Of a stretch of 57,849 bases of DNA, positions 8,040-16,187 are shown piece by piece. The stretch spans positions 1-57,849 of the forward strand of contig JAUXTN010000242.1 in NCBI GenBank assembly GCA_030684355.1, read 5' to 3'. Numbering within the stretch: the stretch's first letter is position 1; the number at the start of each line of letters is the position of its first letter. Made by a program: the position numbers and the translations under genes. The DNA comes from Pseudomonadota bacterium. Its GTDB lineage: Bacteria > Myxococcota_A > UBA796 > SXON01. Below the pieces are notes generated by a model. The model did not search any database and was not told where the DNA came from. It saw only the letters and a program-made list of their open reading frames with translations.

Positions 8040-8067
8040 CGCGCCCTGCGGACCGGAGGCGCGCGAC

Positions 8068-11000
8068 ATGCGGACATGGAAGAAGGTGCTGCTTGGCGTG
8101 GGGGCCGCCTCCGGCGGGGCCGTCTTCCTGTGCGCGGGCCTGGTCGGCCCGTGCTGGTCCTCCTGGATCGGGGACGCCGTGCTCGTCAACGAGTGCCCCG
8201 TCGGGGACCTGCGTCCCGTCGCGTTCGTCGAGGCCCGGGGCCTGGGCCGCAAGGACGAGGGCGTGGTCGAGGTCGGCGTGACCGCCCACTACCCCAACGC
8301 GTGGGGCGGGTTCGGCATCACCGACGTCCGCCGGTTCTCCCCGAGCCTCGCGCTGGTCGCGCCGGACGGCACGGTCGCCCCGCTCAAGACCGTCGACGGG
8401 TGGGAGAAGACCCGGGGCACCCGCAAGACCGCGCGGGTCAAGATCCCCGACGGGCCCGACGGCGACTACGTCCTGCGCGTCACGATCTCGTCCCCCGCCG
8501 GGGACGCCACGGTCGACGCCCCCCTCCCGCTCTACCAGCCGGCGCTCGCGCACGTCCTCACCGACGCGCCGCTCTACAAGCCCGGCCAGGACGTGAAGTT
8601 CCGCGCCGTGCTCCTCGGCGCCGCCGACCTCGCGCCGCTCGAGGGCCGGCCCGGCACGTGGAAGGTGTGGGATCCGTCGGGCGAGCTCCTGCTCGAGGAG
8701 AAGGCGCGTTCAACCGCGTTCGGCGTGGTCTCCGGCAGCTTCCCGCTCACGAGCGACGCCCAGAGCGGCGCCTGGGTCGTCGCCTTCGAGTCCGGCGCGG
8801 CCACGGATCGGGTCACGGTCGACGTGAAACCCTTCCAGCTCCCGCGGTTCACCGTCGAGGCCAAGAGCGCGAAGCCCGCGTGGCGCATCGGGGACGAGCC
8901 CGTCGTCGAGGGCGTGGCCCGCTACACCTCCGGCGCCCCCCTCGCGAACGCGAGCGTGCGCGTGACCGCCCGCAGGGACGGCGAGTGGCCGCCCCCGACC
9001 GCCTGGATGGAGCCCCGCACGCTGACCACCGACGCGAAGGGCAAGTTCCGCATCGAGATCGGCGCGGTGCCGGCGGACCTCCGCGGGCAAGCCACCCTCC
9101 GCTACACCGTCACCGCGACGGACGAGACCGGCGACACCGCGACGGGCAGCGCCGCCGTGCTCCTCGCCGAGGACCCCCTCTCCGCCGACGCCGTCACCGA
9201 GCTCGCGGGCGGGCTGGTGCCCTCCGCCAACAACCGCGTGTACCTACGCGTGGCGACGCCCGAGGGCCGCGTGCTCCCCGGCGCGACCGTGCGCGTGACC
9301 CGCGAGTGGGACCCCTCCGATCCCGGCCTCGTCGCTACCGCGGACGCCGACGGCGTCGCCCGCTTCCAGTTCGATCCCGGCGAGCCCACCACGGTGGTCG
9401 TGCCCGCGATGCCCGTGCGGCCGCAGCCCCGCGAGGCGGTGGTCGTGGCGTCGTTCTTCGGCGCGGATGACGTGCTCACGGGCGAGTCGGTGGACCTCGA
9501 AGGGCGCGTCACGCTCGACCGGTGGACCGCGAGCGTGCGGCGCTGCGCGGATCGGGCCCCCCATGACCAGGACATCACGCTCGAGGTGTCGGCGCTCCTC
9601 GGCGCGGACGGGCGGGTCCGGCAGTTGGAGGTGTTCGCGGCGGGCAACCGCACGCCGCTGACCCGGTGCGTCGCGACCGCGCTCGCCGGCAGCACGGGGC
9701 CACGCGGGCGGGACCGCCTCTGGAACGCGAGCTGGTCCGTTGCCGATCCCGGCACGCCGTGGCTCACCGGCACGGTCGACGGGCAGATCGGAGAGGTGGA
9801 TCTCGACGAGGCCCTGGCCGAGCGCCTCGAGGAGGCGCGTCCGTGCGTCACGAACCTCACCGAGGGCGCGGGGTTCCCGCGCGCGTGGCGGGTCACCGTG
9901 GCCGCGGGTGCCACGACGGTCGGGCTGACGCCCCTGGTGGACCCCTCCGTCGAAGCGCAGGTGCCGGCCTCCGTGGCGGCGTGCGTCGAGCGGTCGCTCT
10001 CGGGGTTGCGCCTCTCCGAGCCCGCGGACGACGCCGGCGTGGGCCTCCTGCGGCTCTCCGCGGAGGTCGCGCCGGAGGAGCACCAGGCCGTGCCCCCGCC
10101 GACGACCTTCCCCGGCTTCGCGCTGAAGGTCGAGGCCACCGTGGACGGCCGTGCGCTCGGCGCGACGACGCTGCGGATGCCGGTGGGCGCGGTGCCCGAT
10201 CTGCGCCTCCGCTTCTCCGAGGTCATCGTCGACGCCGGCGCCACCGTCGAGCTCACCGCGGTGCGCGGCCCAAACTTCGCGGGGTCGTTCCCCGAGAAGA
10301 TGTGGCTCATGCAGGGTGACCGCTCGCTCGTCGAGTTCCCCTTCGACGAGAAGGTGCGCAAGGCGACGGTCACGGTGCCGAAGGACATCGACGGCTTCGT
10401 GCACGTGGACTTCTACGGCACGCGGGCGGTGCTCTACGTGCGGCCCCGGGCGAACCTCGCGCTGGCGGTCACGACCGACGCCGCGACGTACCGCCCGGGC
10501 CAGACCGCGAACGTCACGATCACCGCGCGGGATGGCGATCGCCCCGTCGCCGCGGGCGTCACGCTCTCGGGCGTGGACAGCACGCTCGCGACGCTGGCGA
10601 CGCTCCCGAACCCCGACGAGTTCGCGCGGGTGACGGTGCGGGCGAGCTCCGAGGCCCCCGCGTTCGGCGTGCTCGACGCCCGCGCGCTCCAGACGGGCCA
10701 GATCGCCGGCGACAACGCGGCGCAGGCCGCCGTCCTCCGCGTCTCGACCTTGCCGGCGCTGCCCCCGGGCGCCGACCGCGTCGACATCGTGCACACGACG
10801 GGCAGCTTCACGCCGGACGCGGAGCTGGCGGACGCCTTCTACGGGCTCTACCGCCATGCCCGCGCCGAGGTCCGCGCCTGGGAGGCCGCCACGCCCGCGG
10901 GCGAGGTGCTCACCGCCGCCACGATGGTGACCCTCTGGGAGAAGGCGCTCCGCGCGCACCCCACGGCCGACCCCTTCGGTCGTCCGCTCCACCTCTCGAC

Positions 11001-11115
11001 GCTCCCGAGCGACCTGCTCGCCCTCTCCGATCCCCGCTTCATGGCCTCGGACGGCGCGCGCCTGCCCGAGGACGTGGAGAACTGGTCCGTCTACGTCGCC
11101 GCGGAGGCTCCATGA
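8068..11115 (+). CDS. Alpha-2-macroglobulin-like protein, N-terminal half (MG domains)
   Basis: A 1015-residue exported protein with an N-terminal hydrophobic anchor (KVLLGVGAASGGAVFLCAGL). Macroglobulin (MG) beta domains are recognisable from VLTDAPLYKPGQDVKFRAVL (about 165) and WRIGDEPVVEGVARYTSGAP (about 272) through to TYRPGQTANVTITARDGDRP and LSGVDSTLATL near the end. Residues about 485-650 carry two Cys-pair units (C493/C534 and C593/C639) that resemble AgmX/PglI C-terminal domains of myxobacteria. The A2M and thioester-equivalent domains are on the next gene, which overlaps by 4 nt (ATGA), so the two polypeptides probably act as one periplasmic protease trap or envelope-repair complex. 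GGAGG lies 9 nt before the start. Confidence 0.85.
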   Translation: MRTWKKVLLGVGAASGGAVFLCAGLVGPCWSSWIGDAVLVNECPVGDLRPVAFVEARGLGRKDEGVVEVGVTAHYPNAWGGFGITDVRRFSPSLALVAPDGTVAPLKTVDGWEKTRGTRKTARVKIPDGPDGDYVLRVTISSPAGDATVDAPLPLYQPALAHVLTDAPLYKPGQDVKFRAVLLGAADLAPLEGRPGTWKVWDPSGELLLEEKARSTAFGVVSGSFPLTSDAQSGAWVVAFESGAATDRVTVDVKPFQLPRFTVEAKSAKPAWRIGDEPVVEGVARYTSGAPLANASVRVTARRDGEWPPPTAWMEPRTLTTDAKGKFRIEIGAVPADLRGQATLRYTVTATDETGDTATGSAAVLLAEDPLSADAVTELAGGLVPSANNRVYLRVATPEGRVLPGATVRVTREWDPSDPGLVATADADGVARFQFDPGEPTTVVVPAMPVRPQPREAVVVASFFGADDVLTGESVDLEGRVTLDRWTASVRRCADRAPHDQDITLEVSALLGADGRVRQLEVFAAGNRTPLTRCVATALAGSTGPRGRDRLWNASWSVADPGTPWLTGTVDGQIGEVDLDEALAERLEEARPCVTNLTEGAGFPRAWRVTVAAGATTVGLTPLVDPSVEAQVPASVAACVERSLSGLRLSEPADDAGVGLLRLSAEVAPEEHQAVPPPTTFPGFALKVEATVDGRALGATTLRMPVGAVPDLRLRFSEVIVDAGATVELTAVRGPNFAGSFPEKMWLMQGDRSLVEFPFDEKVRKATVTVPKDIDGFVHVDFYGTRAVLYVRPRANLALAVTTDAATYRPGQTANVTITARDGDRPVAAGVTLSGVDSTLATLATLPNPDEFARVTVRASSEAPAFGVLDARALQTGQIAGDNAAQAAVLRVSTLPALPPGADRVDIVHTTGSFTPDAELADAFYGLYRHARAEVRAWEAATPAGEVLTAATMVTLWEKALRAHPTADPFGRPLHLSTLPSDLLALSDPRFMASDGARLPEDVENWSVYVAAEAP

Positions 11116-13379
11116 CCTCGTTGTTGTTGCTCTCGGCGTGCATGTCGCGGTCGCCGGAGGGGGAGCCGGCGCCGGCGATGCAGAAGGACGAGGAGCAGGA
11201 CGAGGACCGGCGCGAGGGTAAGGTGGGCGCCTCCGGCGGCCGCCCCGGCGCGCCCGCGGCGGAGGCGCCGACGGGACGGGCCGGCGTCGAGGAGAAGAGC
11301 GCGCGCCTGGACCTGATGAAGAAGAAGGAGTTCTCGGGCTACCTCTCCGACGACGCCGGCTCGATGAAGGGCCTCGACAAGGCCCTCGCCGGCGTCACCG
11401 GCCTCGAGCAGGCCGACGCCCCCACGCCCCGCGCCTGGTTCCCCGAGAGCTTCCTCTGGCAGCCCCTCGTCGAGGTGCCCGAGAGCGGCTCGGTGACGCT
11501 CCCCGTGACCGTGCCCGACACGCTCACGACGTGGCGCCTCCTCGCGCTCGGCCAGACCCGGGGCGGCGCCCAGGGCGGCGCGGTCGCGAGCTTCGCCTCG
11601 ACCCTGCCCGCGTACGTCGACCTCGTCGCGCCCACGTTCCTCTACGCGGGCGACGTCGTGCGGCTCCCCGTGCAGGCCGTGAGCCAGCAGGCCGACGCCA
11701 TCTCGGCCTCCCTCGAGGTGCTCGCGGACGGCGGCGCGGTCGGCGGGGGGGCCATCTCGCTGGCCGGGTACGGCTCGCGCACGGAGACGGTGACCCTCAA
11801 CGCGGCCCGCGCCGGCGACCTGCGGCTGCTCGCGCGCCTCGGAGACGTCGACAGCGTCGAGCGTGTCGTGCCGGTGCGGCCCGTGGGCCGGCCGGTGGAG
11901 CAGGTGCGCGGCGGCACGCTCGCGGGGCCCCGCAGCTTCGCGTTGAGCGCGTCGCCCGGCGGCACCTCGGGGACCCTGGTGGTGACCGTGTTTCCGGGCG
12001 TCCTCGGGGTCGCGCGCGCCGAGCTCGACGCGGCGCCCGCCCGCGGCGACGACCTTGCCAACGCCGCCTACACCTACGCCGTCACCGGGCTCGCCCAGCC
12101 GCTCGCCGCGGAGGGCTCCGTCACCCCGGACGTGCTCCGCGCGGCGCAGCTCCGCGCCTGGCAGCGCATCGCGAAGGAGACCCGCAGCCCCGGCCTCTCG
12201 GTCGCGACCACCGCGCTCCTGGCGGTGCGCCTCGCTCCCGCCGACAGCCTCGCCGGCCGCCTCGCCATCCGCCTCGCCGAGACCCTCCAGGAGACCCAGG
12301 CGCCCGACGGGCTCTGGACCGCCGCCGCCGGCGCCTCCCTCGACGCCTCGCTCGTCCAGACCGCGCGCGCCGTGTGGGCGCTCGGCCCCGACAACCAGTC
12401 GAACCGCCTCCGCGCGACCGGCGCGTTCGAGCGCTACCGCCCGCGGCTGGCCGAGCCCTACGTCGCCGCGTGGGCGCTCACCGCCGGCGTCGTCGAGGAG
12501 GGGACCGCCGAGGCCCTCCGCACCACCGTGCGCGACGCCCTCCACACCACGCCCGACGGCGCCAGGACCCTGCGGGTGACCGCCACCCGCCCGGATGGCA
12601 TGCCCGTGAGCGAGGCCGAGGCGACCGCGCTCGCGATCCTGGCGCTCCCGGCCGACGACCCCGCGCGGCCAGACCTCGCGGCGGGCCTGTTGGGCCTCTA
12701 CGATCCGCGCCGGGGCTTCGGGGGAGGGGGCTTCAGCGACGGCGAGACGGGCCTGCTCGCGCTCCGGGCGCTCGAGTCCGTGTTCGCCGGCGACATCCCG
12801 CGCGAGGTCGCCGTGCGCGTGGAGGTGGACGGCGCCGAGGTGGGCCGGGCCGTGCTCGACCCCGCCCAGCCGCATGCGCCCGTGCGGATCGTGGGGCCGG
12901 GGCTCACCGGCCTCGCCGAGCAGCGCGTGGCGATCATCTCGGATCCGGCCGTGCCGGGGCTCGCGTTCACCGCGGTGGCGCGGGACTACGTGCCGTGGGC
13001 CCAGGCGGCGCCCGCCGGGCTCGATCTCCAGGTCACCCGCCCCGTGCTCGTGGTCGGCCAGCGCGCGGACCTCGCGGTGTCGGTCTCGGCGCCCTCGGGG
13101 GCGCTCCTCGACGTGTCGCTCGGCCTCCCGGCCGGCGTGGAGCCCGACGCCGCCGCGCTCGACGCCCTCGTGGCCAGCGGCCGCGCGGCCTCGTGGCGGG
13201 GCGAGGACGGCCGGGTGACCCTCGCGGGGCTGCGCCTCGACGGCGGGGCGTGGGCCGCCACCATCCCGGTGACGCCGACGCTCGCGGGGACCCTCCTCGC
13301 GGACGCCGCGCGGGTGTGGCCGTCGGGCCAGCCGAGCGCGGCCTTCGCGAAGGTCCCCGAGCGGTGGACGATCCGTTGA
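11112..13379 (+). CDS. Alpha-2-macroglobulin-like lipoprotein, C-terminal half (A2M and TED-like)
   Basis: A 755-residue lipoprotein: MTSLLLLSAC gives lipobox LSAC at Cys10, followed by a charged linker to about 85. The A2M domain is marked by PRAWFPESFLWQPLVEVPES and PVTVPDTLTTWRLLALG (about 105-145). A helical region (about 330-560) corresponds in order to the thioester-containing alpha/alpha toroid, but the GCxEQ thioester motif is absent; the equivalent stretch reads ARGDDLANAAYTYAV. Covalent trapping is thus not expected. Start and stop codons of the two halves overlap (ATGA), so they are translationally coupled. E. coli-type bacterial macroglobulins carry these parts on one chain. Confidence 0.85.
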   Translation: MTSLLLLSACMSRSPEGEPAPAMQKDEEQDEDRREGKVGASGGRPGAPAAEAPTGRAGVEEKSARLDLMKKKEFSGYLSDDAGSMKGLDKALAGVTGLEQADAPTPRAWFPESFLWQPLVEVPESGSVTLPVTVPDTLTTWRLLALGQTRGGAQGGAVASFASTLPAYVDLVAPTFLYAGDVVRLPVQAVSQQADAISASLEVLADGGAVGGGAISLAGYGSRTETVTLNAARAGDLRLLARLGDVDSVERVVPVRPVGRPVEQVRGGTLAGPRSFALSASPGGTSGTLVVTVFPGVLGVARAELDAAPARGDDLANAAYTYAVTGLAQPLAAEGSVTPDVLRAAQLRAWQRIAKETRSPGLSVATTALLAVRLAPADSLAGRLAIRLAETLQETQAPDGLWTAAAGASLDASLVQTARAVWALGPDNQSNRLRATGAFERYRPRLAEPYVAAWALTAGVVEEGTAEALRTTVRDALHTTPDGARTLRVTATRPDGMPVSEAEATALAILALPADDPARPDLAAGLLGLYDPRRGFGGGGFSDGETGLLALRALESVFAGDIPREVAVRVEVDGAEVGRAVLDPAQPHAPVRIVGPGLTGLAEQRVAIISDPAVPGLAFTAVARDYVPWAQAAPAGLDLQVTRPVLVVGQRADLAVSVSAPSGALLDVSLGLPAGVEPDAAALDALVASGRAASWRGEDGRVTLAGLRLDGGAWAATIPVTPTLAGTLLADAARVWPSGQPSAAFAKVPERWTIR

Positions 13380-13453
13380 CAACTTGGGCGCGGCCACCTC
13401 GCGCGGCCCGCGCGCGCCGGTCACGCCGCCGTCCTGGGGCTCGGGCGACGCGT

Positions 13454-13459
13454 TAGGAC
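13454..13459 (+). promoter_or_regulatory. -10-like element upstream of murB
   Basis: TAGGAC lies 9 nt before the murB ATG. There is no Shine-Dalgarno sequence between the two, so a very short or absent leader is predicted. Confidence 0.3.
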
Positions 13460-13468
13460 GCTGTCCAC

Positions 13469-14356
13469 ATGAACGTCCTCCACGAAGAACCGCTCGCTCG
13501 TCACGGCTACTGGCGCGTGGGCGGCCCGATGGAGCGGCTCGTGTTCGTCGGGGACACCGCGGAGCTCGCCGCCGTGCTCGCGGAGGCCCCCGGGGCGCAC
13601 GTGCTCGGCAACGGCTCGAACCTGCTCATCCCCGACGCGGGGCTGCGCGGCACCGTCGTGAAGCTGGGCGGGGTGCTCCGCGAGAGCCGGATGCTGCCGG
13701 ACGCGGGCGACAGCGCCCGGATCCACGCCGGCGCCGGGCTCCTCAACGCCGTGCTGCTCGCGCGCACCGCGAAGCTGGGCTTCGGGGGGCTGGGGCCGCT
13801 CGCGGGCGTGCCGGGCACCGTGGGGGGCGCGGTCGCCATGAACGCCGGCACCGCGCTCGGCGAGGTGGCCGACATCCTCGAAGCCGTCGAGGGGATCGGC
13901 CCCGAGGGCCCGCGCACGATCCCGCGCGCCGAGCTGCCGATGCGCTACCGCGAGGGCGGCCTGCCGCCGGGCTTCATCGTGACCGCGGCCGTGTTCCGCG
14001 TCTCGCGTGCCGGCTTCGCCGAGGAGCAGGTGCGCATGACCACGCACCTCGCGCGCCGCAAGGCGACGCAGCCGCTCGACCTGCCGAGCTGCGGCTCCGT
14101 CTTCCGCAACCCGCCGGGCGACCACGCGGGCCGGCTCATCGAGCTCGTGGGGCTCAAGGGGCACCGGGAGGGCGGCGCGGAGATCAGCGAGCGCCACGCG
14201 AATTTCATCGTGAACCTGGGCGGCGCGAGCGCGGCCAACGTGATGGCGTGCGTACGCATCGCCTGGGAGCGCGTGCGGGCGGAGACGGGGGTGGCGCTGG
14301 TTCCCGAGGTGCACGTGCTCGGCGAGTGGCCCGGCGGGGTGTGGCCACTGGGCTGA
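13469..14356 (+). CDS. murB: UDP-N-acetylenolpyruvoylglucosamine reductase
   Basis: A 295-residue cytoplasmic FAD enzyme that reduces enolpyruvyl-UDP-GlcNAc to UDP-MurNAc in peptidoglycan synthesis. FAD-binding residues show as GNGSNLLIPDAG and GPLAGVPGTVGGAVAMNAGT. The catalytic Ser is about residue 210 in SCGSVFRNPPGDHAG, and the proton-relay Glu about 280 in VPEVHVLGEW. The length and lack of the long Tyr-loop insertion suggest the shorter MurB class rather than the E. coli class. It stands apart from other cell-wall genes: no murC or ftsZ cluster is next to it. The start has no Shine-Dalgarno site. Confidence 0.93.
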   Translation: MNVLHEEPLARHGYWRVGGPMERLVFVGDTAELAAVLAEAPGAHVLGNGSNLLIPDAGLRGTVVKLGGVLRESRMLPDAGDSARIHAGAGLLNAVLLARTAKLGFGGLGPLAGVPGTVGGAVAMNAGTALGEVADILEAVEGIGPEGPRTIPRAELPMRYREGGLPPGFIVTAAVFRVSRAGFAEEQVRMTTHLARRKATQPLDLPSCGSVFRNPPGDHAGRLIELVGLKGHREGGAEISERHANFIVNLGGASAANVMACVRIAWERVRAETGVALVPEVHVLGEWPGGVWPLG

Positions 14357-14364
14357 TTCTCGTC

Positions 14365-14370
14365 TATATG
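14365..14370 (+). promoter_or_regulatory. -10 element of the Asp-Thr lipoprotein gene
   Basis: TATATG, just after the murB stop, matches 4 of 6 consensus bases and would give a leader of about 15 nt that contains GGAGG before TTG 14392. An ATG at 14368 falls inside this hexamer and is probably not the start. Confidence 0.4.
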
Positions 14371-14391
14371 GTGCACCTGATCGGAGGTCCC

Positions 14392-14853
14392 TTGACGCGC
14401 TTCGCCCTGCTGTTCCCCCTCTTCCTCCTCGCCTGCACCGGCGACACCGACACCGGGAAGGAGCGTCCGCCCAAGGACGCCGCGGATACCGACACGGACA
14501 CGGACACCGATACGGACACCGACACCGATACGGACACGGATACCGACACGGACACCGACGTGCCGAGCCTCGCGACGTACGAAGGCTTCGTGGAGGCCCA
14601 CGCGGGCGCCTACTGCGGCAGCGTCGAGACCTGCACGTTCCTCGACGAGCAGGGCTACGACACCAAGGCGCTGTGCATCCAGGGCGTCGTCGCCTTCTAC
14701 AGCGCGGTCGAGTGCACGACCTACGAGCAGGCCGCCGGCGAGCGCTGCGTGCGCGACGACCTCCGCATGGCCGGCGAGTGCGAGACCTCGATGAGCGGCG
14801 AGGAGCCCCTCGCGTGCCGTGACGTGTGCGCGCCGCCCGAGGCCATCCGCTAG
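14392..14853 (+). CDS. Asp-Thr-repeat lipoprotein
   Basis: A 153-residue exported lipoprotein. TTG 14392, with GGAGG 4-5 nt upstream, gives a neat signal peptide (TRFALLFPLFLLAC). After the lipid-bearing Cys comes a linker containing 12 consecutive Asp-Thr pairs (codons 14485-14556), then a C-terminal domain of about 90 residues with roughly nine Cys (YCGSVETCTF, ERCVRDDL, CRDVCAPPE), likely disulphide-bonded. Asp/Thr tethers of this sort are common in myxobacterial surface lipoproteins and probably act as spacers; the codons alternate GAC/GAT and ACC/ACG irregularly. No enzyme motif is visible. Confidence 0.8.
   Translation: MTRFALLFPLFLLACTGDTDTGKERPPKDAADTDTDTDTDTDTDTDTDTDTDTDTDVPSLATYEGFVEAHAGAYCGSVETCTFLDEQGYDTKALCIQGVVAFYSAVECTTYEQAAGERCVRDDLRMAGECETSMSGEEPLACRDVCAPPEAIR
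14485..14556 (+). repeat. Hexanucleotide repeat encoding 12 Asp-Thr pairs
   Basis: Twelve GAY-ACS codon pairs in a row make up the lipoprotein spacer. Codon choice varies between copies, so the protein repeat is kept while the DNA repeat has drifted. Confidence 0.9.
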
Positions 14854-14886
14854 CTCGGCCCCTCGGCCAAGGATTGACAGGCACGT

Positions 14887-15035
14887 CCTTCCGCGCGAGG
14901 AGCGCGGAGGGCGGCCGCCAGTGGCGGCCGGTCCCGCTGCGTCAGCAGCGGACCAAGCGGCTTCGCCGCGCGCCCGGAGCGGTCCGGCCCCGCCGCGCAG
15001 CCGCGGGGACGCGCCCAACGCCGACCCGTTCGGCG
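14887..15035 (+). ncRNA. Run of seven consecutive hairpins (structured RNA or repeat)
   Basis: Stems in order: 14887-14896/14902-14911 (one G-T pair), 14912-14919/14923-14930, 14931-14940/14945-14953 (one bulge), 14957-14961/14965-14969, 14974-14978/14983-14987, 14988-14993/15003-15008, and 15019-15024/15030-15035. They are almost contiguous, with loops of 3-9 nt. The segment has no plausible gene and lies between the lipoprotein stop and the pterin dehydratase promoter. It may be a 3' structure, a REP-like array or an RNA gene; the type is not settled. Confidence 0.45.
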
Positions 15036-15071
15036 CGGCAACATTTCGGCGCGGGGGTCATGAGTGGTGTG

Positions 15072-15077
15072 TAGATA
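15072..15077 (+). promoter_or_regulatory. -10-like element upstream of the pterin dehydratase
   Basis: TAGATA occurs in the context GTGTGTAGATAGG. The same GTGTGTAG lead-in precedes TAGAAT at 15766 before the CsbD gene, so the pair may share an extended -10 type. Confidence 0.35.
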
Positions 15078-15096
15078 GGAGCACCCCGGAGTCCCG

Positions 15097-15435
15097 ATGT
15101 TCGATCTCGCCGCCCGCCGCTGTGTCTCGTCCGAAGGAGGCATCCCCAAGCTGTCCGAGGACGAGGTGCGCCAGCTCCTCCCCGAGGTTCCCGGATGGCG
15201 CCTCAATGACGGAAAAGACGCGATCGCGCGCACCTTCTCCTTCCGCAACTTCTACGAGACGATGGCGTTCGTGAACGCGTTGGCGTGGATCGCCCACGGC
15301 GAGAACCACCATCCCGATCTGACGGTTCACTACAACAAGTGTGTCGTCCGGTGGAACACCCATTCGGTGGGTGGCCTCTCGGACAACGACTTCATTTGCG
15401 CGGCGAAGGTCAGCGCGCTGCTCCCGGACGGGTAG
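15097..15435 (+). CDS. phhB: Pterin-4a-carbinolamine dehydratase
   Basis: A 112-residue enzyme that dehydrates 4a-hydroxytetrahydrobiopterin and recycles the pterin cofactor of phenylalanine hydroxylase. The active-site block is AHGENHHPDLTVHYNK, followed by the family motif WNTHSVGGLSDNDFICAAK. Length and order fit the PCD/DCoH family. The start has CGGAG about 5 nt upstream. No phenylalanine hydroxylase gene is in the window. In bacteria without that enzyme, the family is also linked to molybdopterin metabolism, so the partner here is open. Confidence 0.93.
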   Translation: MFDLAARRCVSSEGGIPKLSEDEVRQLLPEVPGWRLNDGKDAIARTFSFRNFYETMAFVNALAWIAHGENHHPDLTVHYNKCVVRWNTHSVGGLSDNDFICAAKVSALLPDG

Positions 15436-15436
15436 G

Positions 15437-15649
15437 TCAGGCCTTCTTGCGGTCGAAGGCCAACAACCCGACGCCTCCGACCACGGCGACGATGCCGAGC
15501 AGCGGCGGGATGGGCAGGCTCTTCTTCTTGTCGACGGAGATCTGGAGCGGTCCGGCGTCGACCACCTTGTCCGGGTAGACGAAGCTGAAGCCCCCGTACA
15601 CGAGGCCGAGGATTCCGAGGACGATGAGGATCATGGCGGCGATTTTCAT
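15437..15649 (-). CDS. Small two-helix membrane protein (DUF3185-like)
   Basis: A 70-residue inner-membrane protein with two transmembrane segments: MILIVLGILGLVYGGFSF (about 6-23) and a second at about 47-64 (PPLLGIVAVVGGVGLLAF), closing with Lys/Arg. The loop contains GPLQISVDKKKSLPIPP. This arrangement of a short N-terminal helix, a Tyr-Gly-Gly turn and a KKK loop is what I recall of small DUF3185-type proteins, whose role is unknown. It is convergent with the pterin dehydratase gene; the stop codons are separated by a single base. Confidence 0.7.
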   Translation of the reverse strand: MKIAAMILIVLGILGLVYGGFSFVYPDKVVDAGPLQISVDKKKSLPIPPLLGIVAVVGGVGLLAFDRKKA

Positions 15650-15765
15650 CTGGAGCCGTATGCCAGGCGGCTGGGTTTACCACCGGCTGAGATGGATGGT
15701 TACTTTTGGCGGAGATCGGCCCCATGACCCGACAGCAGGAGACCGCCCCCGTCGGAGCTGGTGTG

Positions 15766-15771
15766 TAGAAT
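15766..15771 (+). promoter_or_regulatory. -10 element upstream of the CsbD gene
   Basis: TAGAAT (5 of 6 consensus) in the context GTGTGTAGAATCTG, about 78 nt before the ATG at 15849. No -35 is evident, which fits an extended -10 promoter. Confidence 0.45.
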
Positions 15772-15848
15772 CTGCTACCGGCCCCTGGCACATCGTCACC
15801 GTCGGCACCCCCCAAATCGACAAGCCAGGAATGGCACGGAGACATCGC

Positions 15849-16148
15849 ATGAGCAACCTCACGGATCGCGGCGAAGGCATGGCGGAAGAGCTCGGCGGCG
15901 CGATCAAGAAGAACGTCGGCAAGCTCATCGGGAACGAGCAGATGGAGCTCGAGGGCAAGGTCAAGGAGATGAAGGGCCAGGCCCGCCAGGAAGTCGCGAA
16001 GGCGAGCGAGCGCACGAAGGGCAAGGTCGAAGAGGTCGTGGGCGCGGTGAAGAACCGGGTCGGCGCCGTCATCGACAACGAGCAGATGCAGGTCGAGGGC
16101 AAGCTCAAGGAGATCAAGGGCCAGGCGCGCCAGGACTCCAACAAGTAG
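15849..16148 (+). CDS. Double-domain CsbD-family stress protein
   Basis: A 99-residue, highly charged hydrophilic protein made of two CsbD-like units. Unit one is about residues 17-52 (GGAIKKNVGKLIGNEQMELE and KGQARQEVAKA); unit two is about 63-99 (VGAVKNRVGAVIDNEQMQVE and KGQARQDSNK). Typical CsbD proteins have one unit of about 60-70 residues, so this is an internal duplication. CsbD proteins are induced by general stress or osmotic change; their biochemical role is unknown. GGAGA lies 7 nt before the ATG; an upstream ATG in the same frame has no ribosome site. Confidence 0.88.
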   Translation: MSNLTDRGEGMAEELGGAIKKNVGKLIGNEQMELEGKVKEMKGQARQEVAKASERTKGKVEEVVGAVKNRVGAVIDNEQMQVEGKLKEIKGQARQDSNK

Positions 16149-16187
16149 GCCAGATACTGCTACGGCGCCGGAGCTTCGCCCGCGTGA

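Noticed and set aside
14368..14391. ATG 14368 as start of the Asp-Thr lipoprotein.
   Set aside because: It lies inside a likely -10 and has no ribosome site; TTG 14392 has GGAGG at good spacing and a better signal peptide.
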